A stretch of DNA of 64,000 nucleotides from RUG563 sp024681215 (GCA_024681215.1 JAILBG010000107.1:1-64000), one strand, 5' to 3'. Positions 1-9,377 are shown, numbered from the stretch's first letter. A program made the numbers and translations. Notes: generated by a model not told the origin, from the sequence alone.

Positions 1-1217
1 TGGGGCCGGGGCCGGTCCTGCGGGGGAACGGGCGGGGCGAAGGCGGGCAGGGCCCCGTCCTCCGTGAAGGCGGAAAGCCGCTGATCGGAAGACGTCAGGG
101 CCGCCGGGGCGATTTCCGGCGCGGGGACGGGCTCGCTGACCCGGATGGGCGCGGGCGGCGGCGCGGAGGCCGGGGCGGCGCTTTCCGGATTCAGATACAG
201 CGGCGGGATGGGCGGCGCTTCGTTGGTTTTTTCCAGGGCTTCGTACACGATCGTTTCCACCGCCTCCCGCACGCCCCGCTCGTCCTGGAAACGCACCTCC
301 CATTTGTTGGGATGCACGTTCACGTCGGCGTTTTCAAAAGGCATGGTGAGATGCAGCACGCACAGGGGGAAGCGCCCGATCATCACCCGCTGGCGGCAGG
401 CGGTCTCCAGGGCGGAGGAAAGCAGGCCGCTTCGCATGGCGCGGCCGTTCAAAAAGAAATGCTCGTGGCTGCGGTTGCCCCGGCTGGCGTCGCCCACGCC
501 CACGAAGCCGGAGAGCATCACGCCGTTCATGCTGCCTTCGATCCTGGTGAGCAGTTTCAATGTGTCCGCGCCGTAGACGCTCATCACCGCGCTGTCCAGC
601 TTTCCGTCCCCGGGGCTGAAATACACCAGCTTCCCGTCCGCCATGAACCGGAAGGAAACGGCGGGATGGCTCAGGATCAGCCGGGCCATGAGATCGCTGA
701 CCGCGGCGGTTTCCGCGGCGGGCTTTTTGAGGAATTTCCGGCGCACCGGGGCGTTGAAAAACAGATCCTTCACTGTAAAGGTGGTGCCTTCGGGGCAGGC
801 GGCCTCCCGGATCTCCAGGATCTCGCCCCCCTCGTTGCGCACGGTGAGGCCCGTATCTTCCCCCCGGGCCCGGGTCTGGCAATTCAGGCGGGAGACGGCG
901 GCGATGGAGGCCAGGGCCTCGCCCCGGAACCCCAGGGACTTGACGCCGTAAAGGTCCTCGGCGGTGCGGATCTTGCTGGTGGCGTGGCGGGCGAAGGCCA
1001 AACGGATATCGGAGGGCCGGATGCCGCTGCCGTTGTCCGCCACCCGGAAGGAGGCCAGGCCCCCTTCTTTGATATCCACGGTGACGGCGGTGGCCCCGGC
1101 GTCCATGCTGTTTTCCACCAGTTCCTTGATGGCTGCGGCGGGCTTTTCCACCACCTCGCCCGCGGCGATCTGGCCGATCACCTCGGGGGGCAGCTGACGG
1201 ATGGGTCGGATGTCCAT
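1..1217 (-). CDS. mutL: DNA mismatch repair protein MutL (N-terminal part; gene runs off the window)
   Basis: MutL couples mismatch recognition by MutS to strand incision. The first 405 codons are visible. The N-terminal GHKL ATPase shows the family motifs NSMDAGA, DNGSGI and GFRGEAL within the first 100 residues, followed by the transducer domain with the NVHPNK motif near residue 315. From about residue 340 the chain is a Pro/Ala-rich linker, and the C-terminal dimerisation/endonuclease domain lies beyond the left edge. The ATG is preceded by AAGGAG and lies 21 bases after the mutS stop, so mutS and mutL are co-transcribed. The family is certain; the endonuclease motif cannot be checked here. 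Confidence 0.97.
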   Translation of the reverse strand, partial: MDIRPIRQLPPEVIGQIAAGEVVEKPAAAIKELVENSMDAGATAVTVDIKEGGLASFRVADNGSGIRPSDIRLAFARHATSKIRTAEDLYGVKSLGFRGEALASIAAVSRLNCQTRARGEDTGLTVRNEGGEILEIREAACPEGTTFTVKDLFFNAPVRRKFLKKPAAETAAVSDLMARLILSHPAVSFRFMADGKLVYFSPGDGKLDSAVMSVYGADTLKLLTRIEGSMNGVMLSGFVGVGDASRGNRSHEHFFLNGRAMRSGLLSSALETACRQRVMIGRFPLCVLHLTMPFENADVNVHPNKWEVRFQDERGVREAVETIVYEALEKTNEAPPIPPLYLNPESAAPASAPPPAPIRVSEPVPAPEIAPAALTSSDQRLSAFTEDGALPAFAPPVPPQDRPRP

Positions 1218-1238
1218 AACGTTCTCCTTTTTTGCGGT

Positions 1239-3836
1239 TTACAGCTTCATTGCCTTTTCTTTCAGTACAAACAGCTTGTTCAGCGCGTCGATGGGGGTCA
1301 TGGCCATGACGTCCAGGGAACGGATCTCCTCCACGAATTCCGTTTTCTGGTATTCCATCAGGTCCACCTGCTCGTTTTTCTTTTTGTGACCGGCGCCCAG
1401 GATGTTCTGCCCGATGGTGACGTTGTTCACCTGGTTGACCTCCAGCCGGGCCTGGATCTCCTGGGCCCGGGCCACCACGGGCCGGGGCACCCCCGCCAGA
1501 TGGGCCACGTAGACGCCGAAGGATTTGTCCGCACCGCCGGGGACGATCTTGCGCAGGAAGATCACTTCCTCGCCGTGCTCCTTGACGGACACGCAGAAAT
1601 TGTTGACCCCCTCCAGATGGCCTTCCAATTCGGAAAGCTCGTGGTAATGGGTGGCGAACAGGGTTTTGGCGCCGGATTTTTTCTTGTCCGCCAGGTATTC
1701 CACCGCCGCCCAGGCGATGGAGAGGCCGTCGAAGGTGGAGGTACCCCGGCCGATCTCGTCCAGGATCACCAGGGACCTGTCCGTGGCGTTGCGCAGGATA
1801 TAGGCCATTTCGCTCATTTCCACCATGAAGGTGCTTTGCCCCGTGGCCAGATCGTCCGACGCGCCCACCCGGGTGAACACCCCGTCCACCAGGCAGATGC
1901 TCGCCTCCCGGGCGGGGACGAAGGAGCCCATGTGGGCCATCAGCGTGATCAGGGCCACCTGGCGCATGTAGGTGCTCTTGCCCGCCATGTTGGGGCCGGT
2001 GATGATCTGCATGCGGTGGGCGTCGCCGTCCATATGGGTGTCGTTGGGCACGAAGGCCATGTCCGGCATGGAGGCCTCCACCACGGGATGGCGGCCGTCT
2101 TTGATGTCGATGATCCCGTCCTCGGTGATCTGCGGGCGCACGTAATGCCGCAGCATGGCCACGCGGGCCAGGGAAAGAAGGGCGTCCAGGGTCTTGTACG
2201 CCAGGGCGGTGGACTGCAGCCGGCCCATATTTTCGCTGATCCGGGCGCGGATGTCCTCAAACAGCTGCAATTCCAGCTTGGCCGCCTGCTCCTGGGCGCC
2301 CACCAGCTTGCTTTCGATGGCGCGCAGCTCGTCGGTGGTGAAGCGCTCGCTGTTGGTGAGGGTCTGCCGCCGCTGATAGCGCAGGGGCACCAGATCGTAA
2401 TTGGATTTGGTGACCTCGATGTAATAGCCGAACACCCGGTTGTACTGGATGCGCAGGTTCTTGATGCCGGTTTCTTCGCGCTCTTTGGCTTCCAGGTCCA
2501 TCAGCCACTGCTTGCCCTCGGTGGAGGCCCGGCGCAGTTCGTCCAGCTGTTCGTTATAGCCCGCCCGAATGATATTCCCGTCGGAGAGGAGCAGCGGCGC
2601 GTCCGGGGAGATGCCCCGCAGCAGCAGGTCGTTCAGCTCCGGCAGGGGATCCAGCAGGTCCCCGAGGAAGGAAAGGGCGTCGCCCGGCACATTGCCCAGC
2701 AGGGACAGCACCTCGGGCGCCCGTTCCAGGGAACGCTGGAGGGACAGGCAGTCCCGGGCGTTCAGGGTGCGGTAGGACACTTTGGAAAGCAGCCGTTCCA
2801 TATCGTAAACGTGGGCGAGCTGATCCCGCAGGTTCTGGGCCAGTACCGGCTGGCCGAACAGGGCTTCCACGGCGGCGAGGCGGGCCTCGATCTTGGCTTT
2901 GGAGATCAGCGGCCGCTCCACCCAGGAGCGCAGCAGACGCCCGCCCATGGCGGTGACGGTTTCATCCAGGATGGAAAGGAGGGACCCTTTCGCGCTGCGG
3001 CCCCGGATGGTTTCGGTCAATTCCAGGTTGCGCCGCGTGGCGCTGTCCAGGGGCATCAGATCGCCCTTTTCCTGGATGCGCAGACGGGAGATATGCTGGA
3101 GGGAATTCTTCTGGGTCTCGTTGAGATACCGCATCAGCGCCCCGGCGGCGCAGGCGGCGGCCGACAGAGACTGGTCCAGCCCCAGGGCGATCAGGGAGCT
3201 GACGCCAAAATGGGAAAGCAGCGTTTCCCGGGCGTTCTGGCTCTGGTACGCGGCGGCGCTGTAGTTCCGGCAGACGAGGGGAGTGCAGCTCTGCACGGCG
3301 TCCGGGCTGTTGGTGATGATCTCCCCGGGACTCAGGGAATCCAGGACGGATTTGATCGCCTGGGGCGAATTGTCCGTCTGCCGGACGAAAAATTCGCCGG
3401 TGGATACGTCGCAGGCGGCGATGCCGCAGCGGCGGCCCGCCACGCAGACGGAGCAGAGAAAGTTATTGCGCTTTTCCCCGATGACGGCGGAATCGGTGAG
3501 GGTGCCGGCGGAAACGATGCGGATCACGTCCCGGTCCACCAGGCCTTTCGCCAGAGCCGGGTCCTGCATCTGCTCGCCGATGGCCACCCGGTAGCCCTTT
3601 TCCACCAGCCGTGCCACGTAGGCGTCCACCGCGTGGAAGGGCACGCCGCACATGGGGGCGCGCTCCTGCAATCCGCAGTCCTTGCCCGTCAGGGTCAGTT
3701 CCAGTTCGCGGCTGGCGGTGAGGGCGTCGTCGAAAAACATTTCATAAAAATCGCCCACGCGGAAGAACAGCAGCGTATCCGGGTTTTGGGCTTTCAGCTG
3801 CATGTATTGCTGCATCATGGGGGATAACGTAGCCAT
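1239..3836 (-). CDS. mutS: DNA mismatch repair protein MutS
   Basis: MutS recognises base mismatches and small loops and recruits MutL. The protein is 865 residues, normal for MutS1. The N-terminal mismatch-binding domain carries the Phe-x-Glu signature (FRVGDFYEMF, residues about 25-35), the connector and lever domains follow, and the C-terminal ATPase has Walker A GPNMAGKST, Walker B (VILDEIGRGTS) and the ATHYHEL motif. An open frame extends 12 codons upstream, but the ATG at 3836 has AAAGGAG at the right distance and gives the usual start MATLSPMMQQY. It sits directly upstream of mutL in the same operon. Confidence 0.98.
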   Translation of the reverse strand: MATLSPMMQQYMQLKAQNPDTLLFFRVGDFYEMFFDDALTASRELELTLTGKDCGLQERAPMCGVPFHAVDAYVARLVEKGYRVAIGEQMQDPALAKGLVDRDVIRIVSAGTLTDSAVIGEKRNNFLCSVCVAGRRCGIAACDVSTGEFFVRQTDNSPQAIKSVLDSLSPGEIITNSPDAVQSCTPLVCRNYSAAAYQSQNARETLLSHFGVSSLIALGLDQSLSAAACAAGALMRYLNETQKNSLQHISRLRIQEKGDLMPLDSATRRNLELTETIRGRSAKGSLLSILDETVTAMGGRLLRSWVERPLISKAKIEARLAAVEALFGQPVLAQNLRDQLAHVYDMERLLSKVSYRTLNARDCLSLQRSLERAPEVLSLLGNVPGDALSFLGDLLDPLPELNDLLLRGISPDAPLLLSDGNIIRAGYNEQLDELRRASTEGKQWLMDLEAKEREETGIKNLRIQYNRVFGYYIEVTKSNYDLVPLRYQRRQTLTNSERFTTDELRAIESKLVGAQEQAAKLELQLFEDIRARISENMGRLQSTALAYKTLDALLSLARVAMLRHYVRPQITEDGIIDIKDGRHPVVEASMPDMAFVPNDTHMDGDAHRMQIITGPNMAGKSTYMRQVALITLMAHMGSFVPAREASICLVDGVFTRVGASDDLATGQSTFMVEMSEMAYILRNATDRSLVILDEIGRGTSTFDGLSIAWAAVEYLADKKKSGAKTLFATHYHELSELEGHLEGVNNFCVSVKEHGEEVIFLRKIVPGGADKSFGVYVAHLAGVPRPVVARAQEIQARLEVNQVNNVTIGQNILGAGHKKKNEQVDLMEYQKTEFVEEIRSLDVMAMTPIDALNKLFVLKEKAMKL

Positions 3837-3909
3837 AGACGCGCTCCTTTTGTAAACAGATAAGGGAAGCAAACTGCCCGACGCGGCGGAGCGCCGCTTT
3901 TCTGCGGCC

Positions 3910-4305
3910 TCAGCTGCACCCGGAGCAGGCGGAGCAGTTGCCGGAGCAGCCGCCCTGGCTGCCGCCGGGATTCAGCACGGAGGACAGCTCCGCGTTCACC
4001 TGGGCCATCATATCGGAAAAGGCCTTGCGGGATTTTTGCAGCGCCTGGTAAAGGGGCTGCGCCTTGATCTGCTCCAGCACGGTTTCCAGATCCCGGGAAA
4101 GCGCGCCGATCTTATCGAAATCCGGCTCCTTGCGCAGCGTGGCGTCCTCCACCTGGCGGTGGATCTCGTCGTACTGGGCGAAGAGATCTTTGAGGAGGGC
4201 GTCCTGGCCCGCGGCGTCCTCGGTGGCCCGCATGGAAATGTATTCGGGGGACAGGGAAATGATCCGGGCCAGTTCCTTGGCCTTGTCGGCGACCTGCTGA
4301 TTCAT
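3910..4305 (-). CDS. YlbF/YmcA-family protein with cysteine-rich C-terminal tail
   Basis: This 131-residue helical protein belongs to the YlbF/YmcA family. In Bacillus, RicA (YmcA), RicF (YlbF) and RicT (YaaT) form a complex that carries [4Fe-4S] clusters and affects RNase Y maturation and development. The first 110 residues are the predicted helical core. The last 14 residues hold four cysteines spaced C-x3-C-x2-C-x2-C (GGCSGNCSACSGCS), a plausible metal or Fe-S ligand set. It starts 4 bases after the miaB stop, with its ribosome binding site inside miaB. The ymcA-miaB neighbourhood matches Bacillus, so it is closer in context to RicA. No RicT partner is in the window. Confidence 0.85.
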   Translation of the reverse strand: MNQQVADKAKELARIISLSPEYISMRATEDAAGQDALLKDLFAQYDEIHRQVEDATLRKEPDFDKIGALSRDLETVLEQIKAQPLYQALQKSRKAFSDMMAQVNAELSSVLNPGGSQGGCSGNCSACSGCS

Positions 4306-4309
4306 TTTT

Positions 4310-5719
4310 TCATTCTCCTTCGATGATTTGTCCTTTTAATGTGGTTTTGCCGGCGCCGGTGATCCGCACCGGCACGATCCTGCCGATGAGGGCGGGATCG
4401 CCGGGAAAATTCACGCTGATGTTCCGGCTGCACTTGCCGGTGAGCTGATTTTCGCTGCGGCGGGAATGGCCGGCGACCAGCACGGATTCCGTTTTTCCGA
4501 TCATTTCCGCAAAGCGCCGCTGGGTCATTTCCTCCTGGAGGGCGATGAGGCGCTCGATGCGCTCGGTGGCCAGGGCGGGGTCGATGCGGCCGGGCATTTC
4601 CGCCGCCCGGGTGTTCACCCGGGGGGAATAGATGAAGGTGAAGGCGCTGTCGAACCCGACCTGGCGCACCAGATCCATGGTGTCCTCAAAATCCCGGTCC
4701 GTTTCCCCGGGGAAGGCCACGATCAGGTCCGTGGTGAGGCCCACGTCCGGGGCGGCCCGGCGGATCTTTTCCACCTTTTCCAGATAGGCTTCCCGGGTGT
4801 AGCGCCGGTTCATGGCGGAAAGGATCTGATTGCTGCCGGACTGGACGGGCAGGTGCAGATGGCGGCAGAGCACGGGGTTTTCCGCAAATTCCGCGATCAG
4901 CTCGTCGGACAGGTCCTTGGGGTGGCTGGTCATGAAGCGGATACGGGGGATGCCGGTGCGGGATACCCGGCGCAGCAGCTCCGGGAAGCTGACGCCGCCG
5001 GGCATATCGTTTCCGTAGGAATTCACGTTCTGCCCCAGCAGCATGATTTCCTGAACGCCCTGCTTCTGCAGCTCTTCCACTTCCCGGAGGATATCGTCCG
5101 CGCTGCGGCTGCGCTCCCGGCCCCGGACGTAGGGCACGATGCAGTAGGAGCAGAAATTGTTGCAGCCGTACATGATGGTGACGTAGCTCTGGAAGGGGGA
5201 TTCCCGGCGGATGGGCAGCCCTTCCGCCAGAACGGTCTGCTCCTCTGGCACGGCCACCACTCGGCGGCGGGTATCCACCGCCCGGTAAAGCAATTCCGGC
5301 AGCTCGTGGAGGTTCCCGGTGCCGAAGGCCAGATCCACAAAGGGATACTGGCGCAGGATTTTATCGGCCATGCCCGGCTCCTGCACCATGCAGCCGCAGA
5401 CGCCGATGAGCAGCCCGGGCCGTTCTTTTTTGATCTCCTTGAGCCAGGTCACGTTGCCCAGGGCCTTGCGCTCGGCGTTGTCCCGGATGCAGCAGGTGTT
5501 GTGCAGCACGAAGTCCGCTTCCTCCCGGGCGGGCGCCGCCGCCATGCCCATGTCCTCCAGCATGCCCGCCAGCTTTTCCGAATCGTGGGCGTTCATCTGG
5601 CAGCCGTAGGTGACGATATGATAGGTGCGGGGCCGGTCCGGCAGGGACTGGAATTCCCGGGCAAAGCGTTTCTGCGCTGCCATTTCTTCTTCCGTAATGC
5701 GGATCAGTTCGTCTCTCAT
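4310..5719 (-). CDS. miaB: tRNA-2-methylthio-N6-dimethylallyladenosine synthase MiaB
   Basis: MiaB adds a methylthio group to i6A37 of tRNAs reading UNN codons. The 469-residue protein has the three expected parts: an N-terminal UPF0004 domain (TYGCQMNAHDSE, near residue 40, with further Cys at CCIRD and CGCMVQ) binding an auxiliary cluster, a radical SAM core with CxxxCxxC in YGCNNFCSYC (near residue 180), and a C-terminal TRAM domain. The ATG at 5719 overlaps the RNase E/G stop as ATGA; the frame is open further upstream, but that stretch is coding for the neighbour. Miscalled starts there would give a false 583-residue protein. Confidence 0.97.
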   Translation of the reverse strand: MRDELIRITEEEMAAQKRFAREFQSLPDRPRTYHIVTYGCQMNAHDSEKLAGMLEDMGMAAAPAREEADFVLHNTCCIRDNAERKALGNVTWLKEIKKERPGLLIGVCGCMVQEPGMADKILRQYPFVDLAFGTGNLHELPELLYRAVDTRRRVVAVPEEQTVLAEGLPIRRESPFQSYVTIMYGCNNFCSYCIVPYVRGRERSRSADDILREVEELQKQGVQEIMLLGQNVNSYGNDMPGGVSFPELLRRVSRTGIPRIRFMTSHPKDLSDELIAEFAENPVLCRHLHLPVQSGSNQILSAMNRRYTREAYLEKVEKIRRAAPDVGLTTDLIVAFPGETDRDFEDTMDLVRQVGFDSAFTFIYSPRVNTRAAEMPGRIDPALATERIERLIALQEEMTQRRFAEMIGKTESVLVAGHSRRSENQLTGKCSRNISVNFPGDPALIGRIVPVRITGAGKTTLKGQIIEGE

Positions 5720-6804
5720 TGGCTCTCCTCGGTTTTCTTTCTCGTCAGTTCCATGAGGCCCAGGGAAGTGAAGCCGTGGATCACGGTTTTCACCGGATCG
5801 TCTGCCAGAGCGGCGCGCATTTCCTCCGTTACGGCGGCCCGGCTGTCCTCCGACTGCATGTCCACGAAATCCACAATAACGATGCCGCCCAGGCCCCGCA
5901 GCCGCATCAGGCGGGCGATCTCCCGGGCCGCTTCCCGGTTCAGCTTCAGGAAGGTGCTTTCCGCGCCGGCCTTTCCGCCGGTGAATTTGCCGCTGTTCAC
6001 GTCGATGACGGTCATGGCCTCGGTTCTGTCGATCACCAGGAAGCCGCCGCAATCCAGCCACACCTTCCGCTGGAGGGACTTTTCCCGTTTGGCGCGGACG
6101 GAATAAAGATCAAAGGGGTTTTCGCAGGCTTCCACGGGAACGGGCGGGTCCGGGACCGAAGCGGGGTCGTCCGTCAAGATCCGGTCCACCTGCCCGTGCT
6201 CGTCCCGCAGCAGCCGCCGCAGGGCGTCTATCCGGTCTTCCGCCAGGCCGGGGGTGGCCATCTGACCGGCGCGGGCCTGGATGCCTGCCCACCTTTCGGA
6301 CAGGGTGGAAATTTCATCCCGGATCATTTCTTCCGGCGCTCCGGCGCTTTCCAGGCGCATCACCAGGCCGCAGCCATCCCTTTGCAGGCGGTCCGCCAGC
6401 GCCAGCAGGCGTTTCCTTTCCGCCTCGTCTTCCACCCGCCTGGAAACGGCCCGGCGATCGGAAAAGGGAGTCAGGATCACGTACCGCCCGGCCAGGGAAA
6501 TATCCTGCGTCAGATACGGGGCCTTGCCGCCGACGGGAGGCTTTTTCACCTGGACCAGGAACCTGTCGCCGGACCGGGGCTTTTCCCTGCATTCGGAGAA
6601 GGGGAGAAACCCCGTCTGCTCCCCGCCCAGGCGGACGAAGCAGGCCTCCATGCCCTTCACCATCCGGTCCGCCTCCGCCAGATAGATCTGCTCGGCCTCG
6701 GTTTTCCCCGGCGTCTCCGTGATGAACGCCATGAGACGGCTGCCGTCCAGGAGGGCGATTTCCCGCATCCCGTTCCGGCTTTCTATCAGGATCTGCTTGC
6801 TCAT
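5716..6804 (-). CDS. Ribonuclease E/G family protein, short form without the Zn-link
   Basis: RNase E/G enzymes are Mg-dependent endoribonucleases for rRNA and mRNA processing. The 362-residue chain has an S1-like RNA-binding segment (residues about 40-90, with VKGMEACFVRLG), an RNase H-like region and the catalytic DNase I-like core. The acidic residues of the active site are visible in VIDVNSGKF and VIVDFVDM. The protein ends soon after LGLMELTRKK, just where longer homologues continue to the CPxC zinc-link and small domain, so tetramer formation by the classical route looks impossible. Starts and stops overlap both neighbours as ATGA, so it is translationally coupled. Confidence 0.92.
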   Translation of the reverse strand: MSKQILIESRNGMREIALLDGSRLMAFITETPGKTEAEQIYLAEADRMVKGMEACFVRLGGEQTGFLPFSECREKPRSGDRFLVQVKKPPVGGKAPYLTQDISLAGRYVILTPFSDRRAVSRRVEDEAERKRLLALADRLQRDGCGLVMRLESAGAPEEMIRDEISTLSERWAGIQARAGQMATPGLAEDRIDALRRLLRDEHGQVDRILTDDPASVPDPPVPVEACENPFDLYSVRAKREKSLQRKVWLDCGGFLVIDRTEAMTVIDVNSGKFTGGKAGAESTFLKLNREAAREIARLMRLRGLGGIVIVDFVDMQSEDSRAAVTEEMRAALADDPVKTVIHGFTSLGLMELTRKKTEESQ

Positions 6805-7463
6805 AGGGCCTCCAGGGGCACAAGCGCCCCGCCCTTTTCGCCCAGCAGCGCCGTCCGGGTGATCAGCGCCCGGGGCCGGGGCAGACCCGAAAAGGCGAAG
6901 AGGGAATCCAGCAGCAGATCCGGCTTGCAGGTGGCTTTTTCGCACAGGGCCAGCGTCATGCGCAGGACGCCGCCGGTCAGGGAAAGATCATAGATCATGG
7001 GCCGCAGATCGCAGCTTTTCAGGCCGGATTTGGTTTTGCGCACGGCGGGGATCTCCTTCTGCGCCAGATACTTTTCCATGGCGGCGGAAAGCCCCTCCGG
7101 GGCCGTTTCCATCTCCGCCTCGTAAACGGCGGCGGAAAGCAGCGCCATGGGGGCGGGATGGCGGTCGTCCACGGGATGCGCTTCCAGGCAGGGCAGATCC
7201 GGCGGCAGGGCGGAGGAGAGCTTTTGCAGGAACGCTTCCGCGGTCATCTCCTCCGCGAGGGGCACCTCCATGATCTCCCTTCTGCCGGGCATCCCCACGG
7301 ACAGGGGCGCGGCGAAGGACAGAAGGATATGGGGATTGAACCCCTGGGAATAGCACAGCGGCAGCCCGCTGCGGCGCAGGGCCCGCTGCATGGCGCGCAT
7401 CAGGTCCAGATGCCCGATGTGGCGCAGGCGGGGGCGTTTTTCAAAAACGACGATCATTTTCAT
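6801..7463 (-). CDS. Radical SAM-linked DUF2344 protein (TIGR03936 type)
   Basis: A 220-residue protein of the DUF2344/TIGR03936 family, which is regularly encoded next to, or fused with, the TIGR03960 radical SAM protein. The family start FEKRPRLRHIGHLDLMRAMQRA and the GFNPHILLSFAAPLSVG segment are clear. Its biochemical role is not established. It lies 12 bases after the radical SAM gene and overlaps the RNase E/G start by ATGA, so the three probably act in one process; an RNA-related role is inferred from context only. Confidence 0.9.
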   Translation of the reverse strand: MKMIVVFEKRPRLRHIGHLDLMRAMQRALRRSGLPLCYSQGFNPHILLSFAAPLSVGMPGRREIMEVPLAEEMTAEAFLQKLSSALPPDLPCLEAHPVDDRHPAPMALLSAAVYEAEMETAPEGLSAAMEKYLAQKEIPAVRKTKSGLKSCDLRPMIYDLSLTGGVLRMTLALCEKATCKPDLLLDSLFAFSGLPRPRALITRTALLGEKGGALVPLEAL

Positions 7464-7475
7464 GGCGATCCCCCC

Positions 7476-9377
7476 TCAGTCAAACAGCGGCGCGGACGTT
7501 TTGTCCGTATCCTTAAGGGGCGGATGCTTCACCCAGTCGCACACGCCCCAGGTGTGCAGCCCGCAGCCGTTGCAGCCCCGCCGGCAGTCCCGGGTGGTCT
7601 GGGCGGCCTTGGCTTTTTCGTTTTCTTTTTTCAGGTATTCCTGGCTCACCCCGGCGTCGATGAACTGCCAGGGCAGCAATTCATCGTAAGGCCTCTCCCG
7701 GTAAGCGTAAAATCCCGGGGTCAGGCCGCAGTCTTCAAAGGCGGCCAGCCACTGATCGAATTTGAAGTACTCGTTCCAGCTGTCCAGCCGGCAGCCCCGC
7801 TTCCACGCCGCGTAAATCACATCGCCCATCCGCCGGTCGCCCCGGGATACGCAGGCCTCCAGCATGGAAAGCTGGCTTTCGTGCCAGTTGAAATTGACGC
7901 ACTTGATTTTGAGGTACTGCCGCAGCTTCGCCTGCTTTTCGTGGACCTGGTCAATGGTATCCTGGGCGGCCCACTGGAAGGGCGTGAAGGGCTTGGGCAC
8001 GAATACGGAGGCGCTGGCCGTCACCTTCACGCCGTTCTTGCTGCGCTGTTCCTTGGGCAGGGCGTAATAGGCGTCCACCACCTTTTTGGCAAGATGGCCG
8101 ATGCCCTGCAGATCCTCGTCCGTTTCCGTGGGCAGGCCCATCATGAAGTACAGCTTCACGCTGCTCCAGCCGCACTCGAAGGCGTCGGTGACGGAGCGGA
8201 TCAGATCCTCCTCCGTGACGCCCTTGTTGATCACGTCCCGCAGGCGCTGGGTGCCCGCTTCCGGCGCCAGGGTGAGGCCGGAGCGCTTCACCTGCTGGGT
8301 TTCTTCCAGGGACTGCTTGACGATGCTGTCGATGCGCATGCTGGGCAGGGAGACGCTGACCCGCTTTTCCCGGTAGCGGTCCATGAGCGCCTGGATCAGC
8401 TGGGGCAGGCAGGTGAAATCCCCGGAGGAGAGGGAAGAAAGGCTCATTTCCTCATAGCCGGTGGACCGCTGCAGCTTGTCCGCCAGCTCCATCAGCCTTT
8501 CCATGCTGCGCTCCCGCACCGGGCGGTACAGCATCCCCGCCTGGCAGAAGCGGCACCCCCGGGTGCAGCCCCGCATGATCTCCAGCACCATCCGGTCGTG
8601 GACGATCTCGGTATAGGGGACGGGGATGGATTCGGGATACACGGCGACGGAAAGATCCTTCACCACCCGTTTTTTTACCACCGCCGGGGCGGCGGGGTCG
8701 TTGGGCGCAAAGGACTTCAGCGTGCCGTCCCCGTTGTAGGAAACGTCGTACAGGGAGGGCACGTACACGCCCTCCAGGCGGGCCAGGCTGCGGAAAATGT
8801 CTTTTCGGGAGCGCCCCGCCGCCCGGCCGTTCCGGATCACGTCGATGAGCTCGTGCATCACGTCCTCCCCGTCGCCGATCATGAAGGCGTCCACGAAGGG
8901 GGCCAGGGGCTCGGGGTTGAAGGCGCAGGGGCCGCCGGCCACAACGATGGGGTCGGCTTCGGCCCGGTCTTTGGCAAAAACGGCGATATGGCCCAGATCC
9001 AGCATCTCCAGGATGTTGGTGTAGCTCATTTCGTATTGCAGGGTAAAGCCCACGATCTCATATTCGTTCAGGGCGCGGCGGCTTTCCAGGCCGAACAGGG
9101 GGAGGCTTTCCTCCCGCATCCGGTCCGCCATGTCGGCCCCGGGCATGAACACCCTTTCGCACACGGCGTCGGGCCTGCCGTTGATGAGATAATACAGGAT
9201 CTTCATGCCCAGATGGCTCATGCCGATCTCGTAGGTGTCCGGGAAGCAGAAGGCGAAATGGGTTTTCACGCTGTCCCAGGGCTTGACCGTGGCGTTCATT
9301 TCCCCGCCGATGTAGCGGGCGGGCTTCTGCACCTCTTCCAGCAGGCGTTCCAGGCGTGCGTTTTCCGTGTCGTTCAA
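7476..9377 (-). CDS. B12-binding-type radical SAM protein (TIGR03960 family)
   Basis: A 633-residue member of the TIGR03960 family. The N-terminal half resembles a cobalamin-binding fold (FPDTYEIGMSHLG, GGPCAFNPEP, GDGEDVMHE). The radical SAM CxxxCxxC triad is in MRGCTRGCRFCQAG near residue 265, and the C-terminus has extra cysteines in CRRGCNGCGLHTWGVC that could hold a second cluster. The substrate is unknown. The start codon is TTG, chosen because AGGAGG lies 8 bases upstream and no ATG fits. It is the first gene of the seven-gene minus-strand operon ending in mutL. Confidence 0.92.
   Translation of the reverse strand: MNDTENARLERLLEEVQKPARYIGGEMNATVKPWDSVKTHFAFCFPDTYEIGMSHLGMKILYYLINGRPDAVCERVFMPGADMADRMREESLPLFGLESRRALNEYEIVGFTLQYEMSYTNILEMLDLGHIAVFAKDRAEADPIVVAGGPCAFNPEPLAPFVDAFMIGDGEDVMHELIDVIRNGRAAGRSRKDIFRSLARLEGVYVPSLYDVSYNGDGTLKSFAPNDPAAPAVVKKRVVKDLSVAVYPESIPVPYTEIVHDRMVLEIMRGCTRGCRFCQAGMLYRPVRERSMERLMELADKLQRSTGYEEMSLSSLSSGDFTCLPQLIQALMDRYREKRVSVSLPSMRIDSIVKQSLEETQQVKRSGLTLAPEAGTQRLRDVINKGVTEEDLIRSVTDAFECGWSSVKLYFMMGLPTETDEDLQGIGHLAKKVVDAYYALPKEQRSKNGVKVTASASVFVPKPFTPFQWAAQDTIDQVHEKQAKLRQYLKIKCVNFNWHESQLSMLEACVSRGDRRMGDVIYAAWKRGCRLDSWNEYFKFDQWLAAFEDCGLTPGFYAYRERPYDELLPWQFIDAGVSQEYLKKENEKAKAAQTTRDCRRGCNGCGLHTWGVCDWVKHPPLKDTDKTSAPLFD

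Noticed and set aside
312..3827. A 1171-codon open frame on the plus strand opposite mutL/mutS
   Set aside because: It lies antisense to two certain genes; its His/Gly/Ala/Pro-rich composition is typical of high-GC shadow frames.
3880..3903. GCGGCG/CGCCGC hairpin between the ylbF-like gene and mutS
   Set aside because: No T-run in the direction of the operon; unlikely to terminate and probably chance in GC-rich DNA.
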